DNA of 64,000 nt from Sipunculus nudus. Taxonomy: Eukaryota; Annelida; Sipuncula; Golfingiida; Sipunculidae. The position numbers and the translations under genes were made by a program. The DNA lies in NCBI GenBank assembly GCA_026874595.1, contig CM049315.1, positions 3,344,664 to 3,408,663 on the forward strand. Direction: 5' to 3'. The notes beneath the pieces were generated by a model that was given only the letters and a program-made list of their open reading frames with translations, was not told the origin of the DNA and did not search any database. Positions 45,047 through 58,436 of the stretch are shown one piece after another. Every line of letters starts with the position of its first letter. The first letter of the stretch is position 1.

Positions 45047-47473
45047 CTATGCCTTAGTAAAACTAGACCTAAGCACATCAGACCACAATATTTGTTCTTT
45101 AGATTCCATACCTGCTATGGCGTCCTCTAACGGAGCTAACCACTGTGCGCACTGTGGTAATACCCTTGCAAGCACTTTGTATGCACCAATAAACGAGCGA
45201 AGACCCTTAACTGTCCCAGGTATAGAGCATGTGGAGAGTGTGGCAAGGCGGTGCGGGCTAGCTGATATATTTCCCTGTTGCCAGATCCAGCCAAGAATAA
45301 CCGCAGATTGAGGCGCAATAACAGTCTTCGGCGGAGAAAGTGTCAGATTGTTCGAGGCTAATGCAGCCAAGACTCGACTCCAGTTATTCAAGAGATCGGA
45401 TGGGGTGTCGCCACCGATATAAATGTCGTCTGCAATCTTAGCAACTACCCCTTCCACCAGAAGGTCGCCTAGGACACGGCACATAAGTTCCTCCAGTGCG
45501 GTCTCAGAACCGGGCATCCCCATTGCACATCTGCAGTACACTCTGATGCCACGAAAAGGAGTGGCAACGCCACAGTATTTCATTGACTGTTTCGCGAGTG
45601 GTATTTGATAAAATGCACTTTTCAAGTCAGTCAGAATTATGTATTTCCACCGTCCTATATTACGAAGTGTACTATCCATATCAGGAAGAAGCGATGGTTG
45701 TGGCTTGCAGTATCTACCAACATCCGCGAATGCGGTGACTAGCCGTGAGCCACCACTAGGCTTCTTGACTAGGAATGAGGGGTTAACATATTCAACAAAT
45801 ATACCTATTGCCTCGGGGACTGCAAAAACTCCCGCCGCTTCCAATGCGTCAAACTGGTCCTGGAGTTCTAGCAGTCTATCGCGTGAATACTGTGGGACCC
45901 GTCCCTTCCTCTGAGGTGGCTCCACAGGCCCCATATTCACGACAGCCTCAAATGGACCGGATGCGCCATTGTAACACCTTATGTTTGGATCAAAAACAGA
46001 ATCAAAGTCTCTATGTTTGTCAATGAAAGCCGACCTGATTGCTTCGGGCAAGATGTTGTGGGGGTCAACCCGAATATGTTGTGAAAACAAGTCACTGGAG
46101 CAAGAGGTTTGGTGCTTGTGTGGTGCCTTTAGAGCGTCAGGGGCCTCATAAGGCCTTTCATCTGTATCGCTGGCAAGGTCCACAGACAAAGCCCGCACTT
46201 GGCACACATGATCATTTTTTCTCACAAGTATGGGTGCCCCAGTTAGGTTTGGAATGCGAAGTTTGTGACCCACGCTTCGGACAACCTCTGGAGATGGCCA
46301 CGGCTCACAGCCATGAAATGTCTTGGAAGCACAGTCATAGCGGGGCTCAAGAGCCAAATATTTGTCGTCGCACCCAATGTTGGGCGGGATGTCCATTTCA
46401 AGGAACTCTCCTGGCCAAACGGTTGTGTTGGCGGGTGGTGCGCGTAATACTTGTGCCCGCCGAATGGAATGCAATTCCTTAATACCGGACCTTTGAGCAT
46501 ATTCATAGACTGTTCCATCACTGAATTTTACCTGATGCTTCGCTGGTCTTACGGCGATATCATTCTGCTCCATAAAGGGTACCCCAGCAAGGATATCAAC
46601 ATCTAACTGGCTCACTACTAATCCCTCAAAATGGAAGGACTTGTCTTCTCTATGAAAGGTCATTGTAGTCTCCCCAATGACCTCAAGTGGAGACTGACCA
46701 TCAGCTTGGTTTGCCATTTGGGATGAATGCCTGATAACTGCTCCCGCCCTTCGAGCGGCTTCACCAATGATCATATTACCTGTGGCACCACAGTCAAGAG
46801 TTATGTTTATTGGTGTGTGACCATGAAACAGGTTCACCGTAGGGGACGCTTTCACTTTAACGCGTCGTGCTGTAGGAGTAGATAACTCTCTAAACTCAGG
46901 TGACGAACCCTCTTGTGAATCATGTGCCCTGTCTAGATCAACATCAGGAGATAATCCCTCACAATTTGGCTCCTCATCATATCCGGAGACCTGTCTTGCT
47001 CGTACCATGTACCTTCTGTCACTTTCAGGCAGAAATCTACATTCACTTAGGAAATACTGATCAGGTCTCCCAGCCTGAGAGCACAACGGGCATTTTTTTC
47101 CCAAGCGCCTAGTGCGGGGGCGAGACTGAGGAGTGGGCGCTTTTTGTGAGTATGAGCGGGGTTGCTCGAATCTAGACACCGCAGTACGCATAACTTTTGC
47201 ATCTTCAACTGTGCGGATCTCGTCCAGCAGCGAAGACAAGGCCTGCGATATCTCTGGTTTAATGGAGGCCAATGTACGCGACCGAAGCTCCGTGCCGTAT
47301 CGTTGCTTGACCAAACGTGGTAGATCTGGGTGGATGAGTCTTAACCAAGTCAGCACGACCAAATTTTCCAAAGTCGGGGTTAATTCCTCATCTTCATCAA
47401 TGGATTCACCATGATGGGAGATGCTGCCGGACTTTTTCAATAGACTGTCTTCGATAAAGGCAACAAGACGCCG
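45047..47473 (-). pseudogene. Retrotransposon gag C-terminal, zinc knuckle, protease, reverse transcriptase
   Basis: The stretch is open for about 800 codons in the same frame as the gag start, from which a TAA at 47474-47476 separates it. Numbering from the TTG at 47440: a nucleocapsid-like knuckle at C117, C120 and C134 (CPLCSQAGRPDQYFLSEC) has Tyr where a His is expected. The aspartic protease is at D216-C217-G218 (LDCGATGNM), with ILAGVPFM later. The reverse transcriptase runs from about residue 505 to 730, with catalytic D605 in LTDLKSAFYQ and the D671-D672 pair in AKIADDIYIGG. ILGWIWQQGNISASPH marks the thumb region. The segment closes with a TAG at 45047. Protease Cys at the usual Thr/Ser position and A-D-D instead of Y/F-x-D-D are unusual. 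Confidence 0.9.
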
Positions 47474-47899
47474 TTAGAGCCTTTCAGGTCTCTCTTCAGG
47501 CTCTAAGTGGAAGTCTGCGAAATCAAGAAAATGACCACCTGTGCGTTGAAAACCATAATATAGGCGAATTGATTCCCATATACCGTCGAGTGATGTAGAA
47601 TGAGTCACTATTGTGTTTCTAGAGATAACTGGGCAATAATTGGCTATCTGACCCAGCATAAGCTCCAACATGCTGACTTTCTGTTGGGCTGTACGTCTCT
47701 CACTTGTAGGCACACTACTGTCATCACTGGTAAGTCCACGTAACAACTGACTCTTTGACTTCTTAAGCCACGTAAATCCTTCAACTAAAAAGGGAGCAAA
47801 GTTGGCATAAATAATGTTCTGACGCCAGCTTTCTACGGAAGTAAGTGTCTCGTTTTCGGTTAAGCACCATTGTTTCGGAGCGCGATGGGTAGAGGCCAT
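47474..47899 (-). pseudogene. Retrotransposon gag N-terminal part
   Basis: An ATG at 47899-47897 starts [19 protein letters not shown]. The 141-residue frame includes [18 protein letters not shown] and [17 protein letters not shown], consistent with a helical capsid-like region, and ends at TAA (47474). The frame continues unbroken after that stop into the protease/RT segment, so gag and pol share one frame. This ATG is the first in the frame, about 320 bp inside the 5' LTR. Gag packages the RNA in particles. The stop may be a nonsense change or a read-through signal (see findings). Confidence 0.8.
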
Positions 47900-48221
47900 G
47901 TTCTAAGGCTATCAGTATCACAATCAGTATCAAGTTTGATTTAAGCACACAGTTATTCCAAGTATTCGGAATCGATGTATGGTTTATATTTAGTCAGTGC
48001 ATAGGCCTACACAATGAAAACTGTGATTTCTACCTTAAGGCAATGACAGTACCTGTTTTTCACTGAATACGTCCAAGTACAGTAATAGCGTATACTAGTA
48101 GATGCTTGCTGGTTAAGTAGTTACAACTGCTCTTGTTGACAGCAAAGTCCGCCAAAATACCTTCACCTCAGTTCAGTTCGATTGTATCCGAACACCTCAA
48201 CAGTAAATGAAAACCGCTGCC
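47900..48221 (-). other. Retrotransposon 5' leader with primer-binding site
   Basis: Between the 5' LTR and the gag ATG. The - strand next to the LTR reads GGTGGCAGCGGTTTTC, a typical position and look for a tRNA primer-binding site. The tRNA was not identified. The leader has no other feature I can support. Confidence 0.6.
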
Positions 48222-48495
48222 ACCACGTCAGTATAAGATGAAAGGGTCAACGGACAGTCTGTAGGAAATATTCACAAATACAGATCACCTGGAAATTTCG
48301 GTTTATTCCAGTGAAACCTTCACACTATAGACTCGGAACATCCAGCATGGATGCCGGTCAAAACAAATATGAACCTTAAACCCCAACCCTTGGTGCATGC
48401 TGGAGTCCTATTGGCCAATCATCAATGTAGAGGGATTTCCATACTTTACGGTAAGCCGTAAATACACCACCCAATCTATGCCATACTGGCGCTAT
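48222..48495 (-). repeat. 5' LTR (right on + strand)
   Basis: 274 bp, pair of 42229-42502. On the - strand it carries the promoter and polyadenylation functions expected of an LTR, though no clear TATA box or AATAAA is assigned here. The outer flank ATTAT (48496-48500) matches the left flank. Confidence 0.9.
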
Positions 48496-49064
48496 ATTAT
48501 GCGAAAAAAATAACTAAAGTTTTTTTCCGAAACCAATTGCTTCCAGAAATGTGTTTCCTCGTAGAGATATAATGTAGCCATATAAAACTACATGTATATT
48601 ATACACCATCTCGGTTTTCGCAAACGTGCTAAACGTAACAAAGCTAACAGTTGGCTGCCACGTCGTCTGTTTGTTTTCAGACTAGGCGTTTACTAAATGT
48701 GAACAACGCTGATATAATTCTCCTATAAACATATTTATAACCGTTAGTTCACTGATTAATTTATGTAAGACAGCCATGTATGAACGGCGTGTCAAAATAA
48801 AATATTTATCAAATCCTTGTATCCTCTAGTGAAGGCTGTATAAAAGCTATATTACTCGACATGTAGGATAACTCTTATGTAATTTGTGCTGCGCAGGAGA
48901 TGGTATCATTTTCTTTGGGACTTACTAGATGCAAGCTTTTCATTTTTCCTTTGGGTTAAACAGTCTTCGTTTTGTATAAATTACTGGATCAGTCACCAGT
49001 AAAGAATATTTCTGAAGCTCCTGGTGCCCACGCCCGAGGGTGCTTAGCATCTATAGCCCGGACA
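48496..49064. other. No supported feature
   Basis: AT-rich flank between the retrotransposon and the Harbinger-like element. The first five bases (ATTAT) are the target duplication. Confidence 0.5.
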
Positions 49065-49067
49065 TAA

Positions 49068-49943
49068 TGCCCTTCTCACACTGGCGTGAAATGACGCGCG
49101 CCTAGAGGCGCTAACTTCAACGCCAGTTATCCCAAGGGGTTAACCCGGGTCATCGCCAGTAACCTCATTACTCTCCCGGTCTCCGTCAAGTTTTGGGAAT
49201 GTTCAAAAATTTTCACTTTTAGCGCCTGTAGGCGCACGTCAACGCCAATCATTTTGTGTCATCGCCTATCATGGTAGGTCAATGCCTAAAAAATTTGGAA
49301 GGCAATGTAATCCTCCGACCGTTGATTCATCGGCTAGCTCTACCATCAGGCCATCGTATGCTCCAAGCTGATGTCGACGGGTGAGCCAGGGGCTTGACCC
49401 AGCAGGTCCTGGGACGACGTTGGACTGGCGCCTTACGCTTCCTGAAGCACCTCAGCATGACCAAAATAGCTAAATGCTCCAACGTGTCATCGTCCAACGT
49501 GTCCAAGGACTCCTACCACCCAACAGGCAAAACAGATGACATCGCAAGCAATAGGAAACAGCCAAAAAGACACTATGTAGTATAAGCGCCAGACGCCGAC
49601 CTGAACCCGCGCAGACGATCACGCATGCGCGAGCGCTGATATTAACACCTGCCAACGCCTATAAAAGCGAGTCATAGCCTTTCATCATATGGTATGCGTT
49701 GACTGGCGTTGGCTTGCGTTTAAAAAACAACACGAGTCAACGTGGATCAACGCCATATTATGCGATGACTGGCGCAAAATTTGGCTCTGACCCACGTTGA
49801 CTCACGTAAATTAGCTCCAGTCATCCCCAACCAACGCCATCACCACTTTGCATGGCGTAAAAAACGGCGCTAACTATGAGATAACAGGCGTTGAAGTTAG
49901 CGCCACTAGGCGCGCGTCTTTTCACGCCAGTGTGAGAAGGGCA
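49068..49943. mobile_element. PIF/Harbinger-like MITE with long terminal inverted repeats
   Basis: The ends TGCCCTTCTCACACTGGCG and its reverse complement enclose 876 bp, and the inverted repeat continues inward through GACGCGCGCCTAG and GCGCTAACTTCAACGCC for about 66 bp with a few mismatches. A 3-bp target duplication TAA flanks it (49065-49067 and 49944-49946), as in PIF/Harbinger elements. The interior is full of AACGCC and GGCGTT words and has no recognisable transposase. A short open frame at 49394-49585 (+) is unsupported. Confidence 0.85.
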
Positions 49944-49946
49944 TAA

Positions 49947-50571
49947 AAGAAAATCCGCACTAAAATATGAATGATAATAGTTACCCTAAGAATTCTATTA
50001 GACAAAGCACAGTTTTATTCATCAAAAGTAGAGTAAATCAAAATCATTGATAATACATAACTAAGAACGATTTTGTATTTCTGTCAAGAGTTAAATGAAA
50101 CATAACCGACAATACGAGGCATTTTCAGTGACAGTCGTGCCCTTTTTTGGGGCCTTAGTGTAATAGGGTAGACAGCAGTATTTGTTTTCACTAACCATTT
50201 GACACTTTTGATTGATATATTCTAATTATAACTCGGCATGTACAATTATATTGGACAAAGTTTAATGATGAAATGTAAGTTAAAGGTTAAAATTTACTGG
50301 CTATGCGTACGTGTTCAAGTCACTTTTGACACCAAATTGACTCATAATTAATTTCCAAAGGCACATGCAACAGGTATTGAGAAGAATTAAATGAAATTTT
50401 TGTATGTTATATATGTAAAACTCCTTTTATTATTTTTTAACGTTTTTCGATTATAATATTTGAAAAATATCGGGATATTTTATTTTAGTTCTTAGAAATA
50501 ATGCGTGATATAATTTGGTCTCAATATATTTTATGTATGCCTGATCCATTAATGCAAGATATATGTGTATC

Positions 50572-50620
<49 letters not shown>

Positions 50621-51378
50621 ATTAACTCCTGTACGAATTATGTTAACAGTTCTTTTCCCATGTGGCTGTTTATAATTGCTTTCGATGTGAACATGGAGGT
50701 GCAAGTGTAATTTGGAGTAGTGTCAAGAATATCAATGATTCGTTAGTTTAGGTACTGTATTTCAGAATCAGTCACCTTACTGAAAGGTTTTCTACAAATC
50801 TCCCTCAAACGGGACATAAATAGGAGCATTATTACGCCTATTTTTTCACACCATCAGTTCATTTTTGCTTAATATAAAAGTTTCTCAGCAAAACAATCCC
50901 AGCACACAGTCTCATTACCTCCAATACGGTTCTTTAACACCTTATTAGGTTCTACACAGTCCACGTGTGTCTGTTTACCATGAAAAGGCCGCGTGACCGG
51001 AGGTCCGATTTTGCGCATGCGCGACAGATCCAAAATAAGGACTAATCCAAACTATTTCATACATAAACATGGACCTTCAAGTTCTCTGACATGTCTCTGC
51101 TGGGTGGACATTACCGCCCGAGGGACGAATGTAAATTCATTGTAGGATCTGTTGCCACAGATCTGTGCGATAGGTCCAGGAGCCTCAGATGAAATTTGCT
51201 ATTTCAGCAAGGTGAACATGTATTACATTTTTTGGGCCAAGTCAATCGGGGCATCTCCTGGTTGACAGTTGTTGTTGCCCAGGCGAAGCACGGAGTCCCC
51301 AAGTGGTGTTCATTTTGATTTTTGACTGTGATTATGCTCGGTCAACTATTTTTGTACACTCTTGTACAGGAGTAAGCC
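49947..51378. other. No supported gene; one microsatellite
   Basis: AT-rich. A (TA)n tract lies at 50575-50616. GC-richer sequence at 50960-51300 has no recognised content. Confidence 0.45.
50575..50616. repeat. (TA)n microsatellite
   Basis: About 21 TA units. Confidence 0.95.
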
Positions 51379-51445
51379 TAGCCCGATTTAATCGGACTCA
51401 GTATTATTAGGCCATATCAATTTTGATTCCGATTACATCGGGCTA
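51379..51445. repeat. 18-bp inverted repeat, potential hairpin
   Basis: Arms TAGCCCGATTTAATCGGA (51379-51396) and TCCGATTACATCGGGCTA (51428-51445) pair with one mismatch around a 31-nt loop. Both outer sides carry AGTAAGCCTA-like words, so the structure is longer and partly direct. It is not next to any gene I can call. Confidence 0.75.
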
Positions 51446-53455
<2,010 letters not shown>

Positions 53456-55112
53456 GTAGTCGACAAGCGACTACGTGTATCCGCCTAAATCAGAGTGGAA
53501 CGGGTGAAGTGAGGCATGGATTAAGTGGCAAGGGGAAATAGAGTGAAGTGTTGCATATTAGCATGGATGTCTGGAGCCAAATTGTGTATGAAGGTTGCCC
53601 CCCCTACCACAAAATCCAGAAAGCCGTCCCAGTATGCAAAATTTAAGGCAGATAAGTCAAACCACTACATGTATATGAGTGATTTTAGCCCGTGGCAGAC
53701 AATCAGATGGATGCTGAGCAAAAATGGTTGCAGGTGACGGCACCAGTTTTGCGTATGATAAAGAGCTATGTGAGAACTATACACATGCAAAACTTTGGCC
53801 CAATCGGTCAAACGGTTCCCAAGATATGAGCTTGGATGTCTGCTGCATAAACTAGAATGCAGGTGGCTCCACTTGTCATAAAATCAAGAGAGCTGTTGGG
53901 GATGTATAAACCTGCAAAATTTTAGCCAGATATGTCAAACCACTGCCGGGTTATGAGTGATTTTATCCCATGGCAGACAAACAGACAGGAGCTGTGCAAA
54001 AATGGCTGCAGGTGGCGCCACAAGTTTTGCGTATGTTATATAGCTCTCCAAGGGCTACATTTGTGCAAAAAAATTTTCCTGATCGGTCAAACGGTTCCCG
54101 AGATTTGAGCTTGGATGTCTGCAGCGTAAACGTGAATGTAGGTGGTGCCACCAGTCATAAAATCAGAAAAGCTATCCAGGATGTATACGCATGCCGAATT
54201 TCAGGTGAATTAGTCAAGTCACTGCAGAGATATGAGTGATTTTAACCCAAGGCAGACAAACAGATGGACACTGTGCAAACATGGTCGCAGGTGGCGCCAC
54301 CATTTTTTGTGTATGTTATAAAGCTCTCCAAGGGCTACATTTGTGCAAAAAAATTTTCCTGATCGGTCAAACGGTTCCCGAGATATGAGCTTGGATGTCT
54401 GCAGCGTAAACGTGAATTTAGGTGGCGCCACCTGTCACAAAATCTGAAAAGCTATCCAGGATGTATACGCATGCCAAATTTCAGGTGAATTAGTCAAGTC
54501 ACTGCAGAGATATGAGTGATTTTAACCCAAGGCAGACGAACAGATGGACACTGTGCATACATGGTTGCAGGTGGCGCCACCATTTTTTGTGTATGTTATA
54601 AAGCTCTCCAAGGGCTACATTTGTGCAAAAAAATTTTCCTGATCGGTCAAACGGTTCCCGAGATATGAGCTTGGATGTCTGCAGCATAAACGTGAATGTA
54701 GGTGGCGCCACCTGTCACAAAATCAGAAAAGCTATCCAGGATGTATACGCATGCCAAATTTCAGGTGAATTAGTCAAGTCACTGCAGAGATATGAGTGAT
54801 TTTAACCCAAGGCAGACGAACAGATGGACACTGTGCAAACATGGTTGCAGGTGGCGCCACCATTTTTTGTTTATGTTATAAAGCTCTCCAAGGGCTACAT
54901 TTGTGCAAAAAAATTTTCCTGATCCGTCAAACGGTTCCCGAGATATGTGGGTTTATGTGTGGAAACAGACGCACAAACGGACGCAGAGCGCAGAGGAAAG
55001 GTCAGAGGTCAAAACAAAATCGGGGCGCAGCAGTTCACATGTGACCCGAACATAATCCCGGGTTTCGTAAAATTCCGCCCAGCGGTTACGGAGGAGTTCT
55101 CCGGAAACCTAC

Positions 55113-55144
<32 letters not shown>

Positions 55145-55188
55145 CAGCTGAAAACATAGTATCCGCAAAACTCTGTTTTGGCGGATAC
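53456..55188. mobile_element. Repeat element with ~280-bp tandem units and hairpin ends
   Basis: A hairpin (GTAGTCG-ACAAG-CGACTAC, 53456-53474) precedes GTATCCGCCTAAATCAGAG (53477). The right end holds GTATCCGCAAAAC (55159) paired with GTTTTGGCGGATAC (to 55188). So the two outer ends are inverted GTATCCGCC, and the right end folds on itself. Between are about five units of 280 bp with TTTCCTGATCGGTCAAACGG, GGTTCCCGAGATATGAGC and GCGGTGGCGCCACC-type palindromes. A GGC run lies at 55111-55142. The short open frames on both strands repeat with the unit and are not genes. The class is unknown to me. Confidence 0.7.
55111..55142. repeat. (GGC)n trinucleotide repeat
   Basis: About ten GGC units with one GCA interruption. 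Confidence 0.9.
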
Positions 55189-55667
55189 AATAATAAAATA
55201 AAATATTCTACTCTACTAACCTGTTTTTATGGTTTTCCCTCCTATTGTTTGATATTGCAAATGAAAACAGGCAAGCTCACAATTACTCACATAGAAAATA
55301 AAACAAAATAAATTACCTCCCAGAATGTGAAAGTTATGTAAACTATTTATCTTCATCAATAAGAGTTTACTTTAATTTCACTGGTGATCAAGGGTGTTGA
55401 AACTTTGAGCTGACTTACATAAACCAGTTAAAACCAACCCAAGTGTTTCTGGCAAGGCCATTTGTATCCCTAACAGACGTTGCCAAAGGCCCTCCAAGGT
55501 AAGAAATGATAATATCCTTTCTGGTACATGGTTATTTATGGTGCTGCCTGCAGGCACCTGTCATTGCTGTCATAATCATATTATTTGATTAGGACTGGTG
55601 CCAAACTATTTGCCATCTATCTAGGTCAAGTACTTCAATTTTAGTATCTCCAGAACTATTGCTACAC
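55189..55667. other. No supported feature
   Basis: AT-rich with no repeat shared elsewhere and no coding signal. Confidence 0.45.
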
Positions 55668-58436
55668 TTTTTAGCGAACCTGTGAGCTTATGCGATGGTG
55701 CGGCGTCGTGCGTCGTGTGTCGTGCGTCTTGCATCGTCTGTACGTTAACCATAGCTATCTCAAAAACGGCAGGAGCTAGCATCACCAAATTTTTGCAAAT
55801 ATTCAGTCATCCAAAAAACTATATCGGATTTTGTTTATTTTTTTTCTAACTGCATTTTCTTAGATTTTATAGGGAAAAAGCTTAAAAAACTTTAAAAATC
55901 TTCTTCTCTGAAACTGTCCAGCCAAATTGTCCAATATTTCACAGAAATGATCCCTGGAACAATTTTTCTCAAGTTTGTTCGAATGGTTCCAGTTCGGAGA
56001 TTTTTGGCTGAGTTACAGGAGGTTGAACTTTGTTAACTGTGCAAAAAAGGCATATTAAAATTTAAATCTCAGAAACGGCTGGAGCTATCATCACCAAATT
56101 TTATGCCAATGTTGGTCACATGAGTCATATCTGAAATTGAGGTATTGGTGGCGCCACCTGCATCGGCTTTTTTTGTACATGGTCATCAGTGCCCGTATCA
56201 CACTGACAGCTATAAATAACTTCTTCTCTCAAACAAATTGGCCAGATTGTTTAATATCGCATAGAAATGATCCTAGGGTAGTGTTTGAAGTTTGTTCAAA
56301 TGGTCTCAGTTCAGTGACTTTTGGCTAAGTTATGTGGAGCTGAATTTAGTCATATGCCATAACAGCCCATTTTAGCTAAGTGGCTACAAAAATCTTCTCA
56401 AAAACCACTGGGCCAAATTCTTAAATCTCACACATTAATTATCCTTAGATGTTGATAATTCAATTTGTTCAAATGGTCTCAGTTCAGTGACTTTTGGCTG
56501 AGTTATGGGGAGCTGAATTTAGTCATATGCCATAACAGCCAATTTTAGCTAAGTGGCTACAAAAATCTTCTTCTCAACAACCACTGGGCCAAATTCTTAA
56601 ATCTCACACATTAATTATCCTGAGATGTTGATAATTCAAGTTTGTTCAAATGGTCTCAGTTCAGTGACTTTTGGCTGAGTTATGGGAAGCTGAATTTAGT
56701 CATATGCCATAACAGCCCATGTTAGCTAAGTGGCTACAAAAATCTTCTTCTCAAAAACCACTGGGCCAAATTCTTAAATCTCACACATTAATTATCCTAA
56801 GATGTTGATAATTCAAGTTTGTTCAAATGGTTTTGATTAAATGATTTTTGGCTGAGTTATGGGAAGCTGAACTTTGCCATTTTGTTGTATTTTCCCATAT
56901 GAGTTATAAACCTACAAAACGTTTTTGGACTGATGATGATACTGATGCCAGTTTGTTTAATATTTTGCAAGAATAACTCCCTGAATCATTCTTATAATAA
57001 TTGTCTTTTATGGTTCCAAAAAATGAATTTGGCTGAATTATAAAGATTGAATTGAGTCATTTTACCAAATATGTTAGCTGTGTGAAGCAGATACATCTAG
57101 CCTAGCACCAGTTTATCAGCATCCATTACATTATGCCTCTAGACATTTAGATTTCAGGTTATCTATGGAAAATATTGACAAGAATGTTTTTAAAAGCTTT
57201 TAAAAAATGTAGATTTATGATATAACATATCATCTGTACAGTAACTCATAATTTCTCAGGAATAGCAGGAGCTACCATCCCCAAATGTTATGCAATTATC
57301 TGTCACATATCAAATGTTGATGGATTCATCTTATTTTTGCTATCTGCATTTACTTAGATTTTACAAGGAAAAAGCTGAAAAAAACTTGTAAAAGTCTTCT
57401 TCTTGTAAACAGTCCAGCCAAATTGTCCAAATTTTACAGAAATGATCCCAGAGGCGAGCCCTCTCAAGTTTGTTCAAATTGTTTATGTTGGATAAATTTT
57501 AGCAGAGTTACATAACAGGCCAAGATTGTGTACGTTTCTTGAATAGGTTGAGAAACTGCCAACTGTTTCAGATTTGGCAACAGATCAAGAGTTCATTCAG
57601 TGCAGCCAAATATAGGTCAACAGTTCAGTCAGTGCAGCCAAGCACAAGGCATGTGATCACCTCATGGGCAGTATGTGATCATCTCATGGGTAGCATGTGA
57701 TCACCTCATGAGTATCATGGGTTTCATCCCCCTCAGGGCTGCATATGGAGCCAATCTGTGAGCTTATGCAATTCTGTGGCTACTATTTCAGATTTGGCAA
57801 TAGGCAAAAGGTCAGCCTGGATTTATTTATAGCTTTGGCAGACTGCCAACTGTTTCAGATTATGCAACAGGTCAAGAGTTCACTCAGTGCAGCCAGGTAC
57901 AGGTCAAAAATTCACTCAGTCTAGCCAGGTGCAGGTCAAGAGTTCACTCAGTGCAGTAGCCTGAGCCAGTAATTTGTCACAGTACACTCGGGGCAACAGC
58001 CTTGCTCACCTAAGCCTGGTCAGCCCCGTGCATCAGACTCAAGGTAAGTTTGATGTATTGGCCTGATATTCTGACCTGTCTATGTGTTTTTATGGCTTTC
58101 TCTTTCACAAGACATCTACAATGACTTTTGCAAAGTGTATTTGCCTGCTTAATTCTACAGAAGAATTTGATATATCAGCCTGAAATTGGGCATATGTGTA
58201 CATGTCAAATAGCTTTGTTGTATCCAAGACTGGTGGTGCCACCTACAAAAATTTTTGTGTTGTGTGCACCCATGCCAGAATTTCAGCAGTGATGTTTGTG
58301 TATTGTTTCTTGTTCAAAATGTTTAGTACTTGCATGGTTCATATATATGAAAAGTAGTGGTTCAGCACTGAAGCGTTATACCTGGTGTATATCCATATGC
58401 ACAGGTTCGCATTAGGCCTGTAGGCCTTGTTTTTTT
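55668..58436 (+). repeat. Dispersed repeat family R1, copy B (longest)
   Basis: It begins at AGCGAACCTGTGAGCTTATG (55673) with a CGTCGTGCGTC-rich patch, and ends at AGGCCTGTAGGCCTTG (58416-58432), matching copies at 7930-9640 and 9812-11505. The inside carries GGTGGCGCCACCTGCAT (56147-56163) and about four ~176-bp tandem units with GGTCTCAGTTCAGTGACTTT (near 56294, 56468, 56644 and 56821). It also carries ATGTGATCACCTCATGGG words (57650-57720) and AGGTCAAGAGTTCACTC words (57580-57960). No coding capacity. Confidence 0.8.

Larger units (their letters stand above)
42229..48495 (-). mobile_element. Full-length Ty3/gypsy-type LTR retrotransposon, decayed
   Basis: The 6,267-bp element runs on the - strand. 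Two 274-bp direct repeats flank it (42229-42502 and 48222-48495). A 5-bp target duplication ATTAT lies at 42224-42228 and 48496-48500. The domain order read on the - strand is gag, zinc knuckle, protease, reverse transcriptase, RNase H, integrase, as in Ty3/gypsy elements and not in copia. A purine-rich tract (GGATAGAAAGAAGG on the - strand) abuts the 3' LTR. A GGTGGCAGCGG-like primer-binding site follows the 5' LTR. The coding frame has two in-frame stops and two frame changes, so the copy cannot make its whole polyprotein. Confidence 0.93.

Noticed and set aside
46243-46521. 92-residue - strand frame within the RT segment
   Set aside because: Different frame from the motif-bearing RT frame, and without motifs.
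42229-48495. Copia-type or BEL/Pao assignment
   Set aside because: Integrase lies after RNase H, so copia is excluded. BEL/Pao has the same order and is not strictly excluded, but RT and integrase motif context looked closer to Ty3/gypsy.
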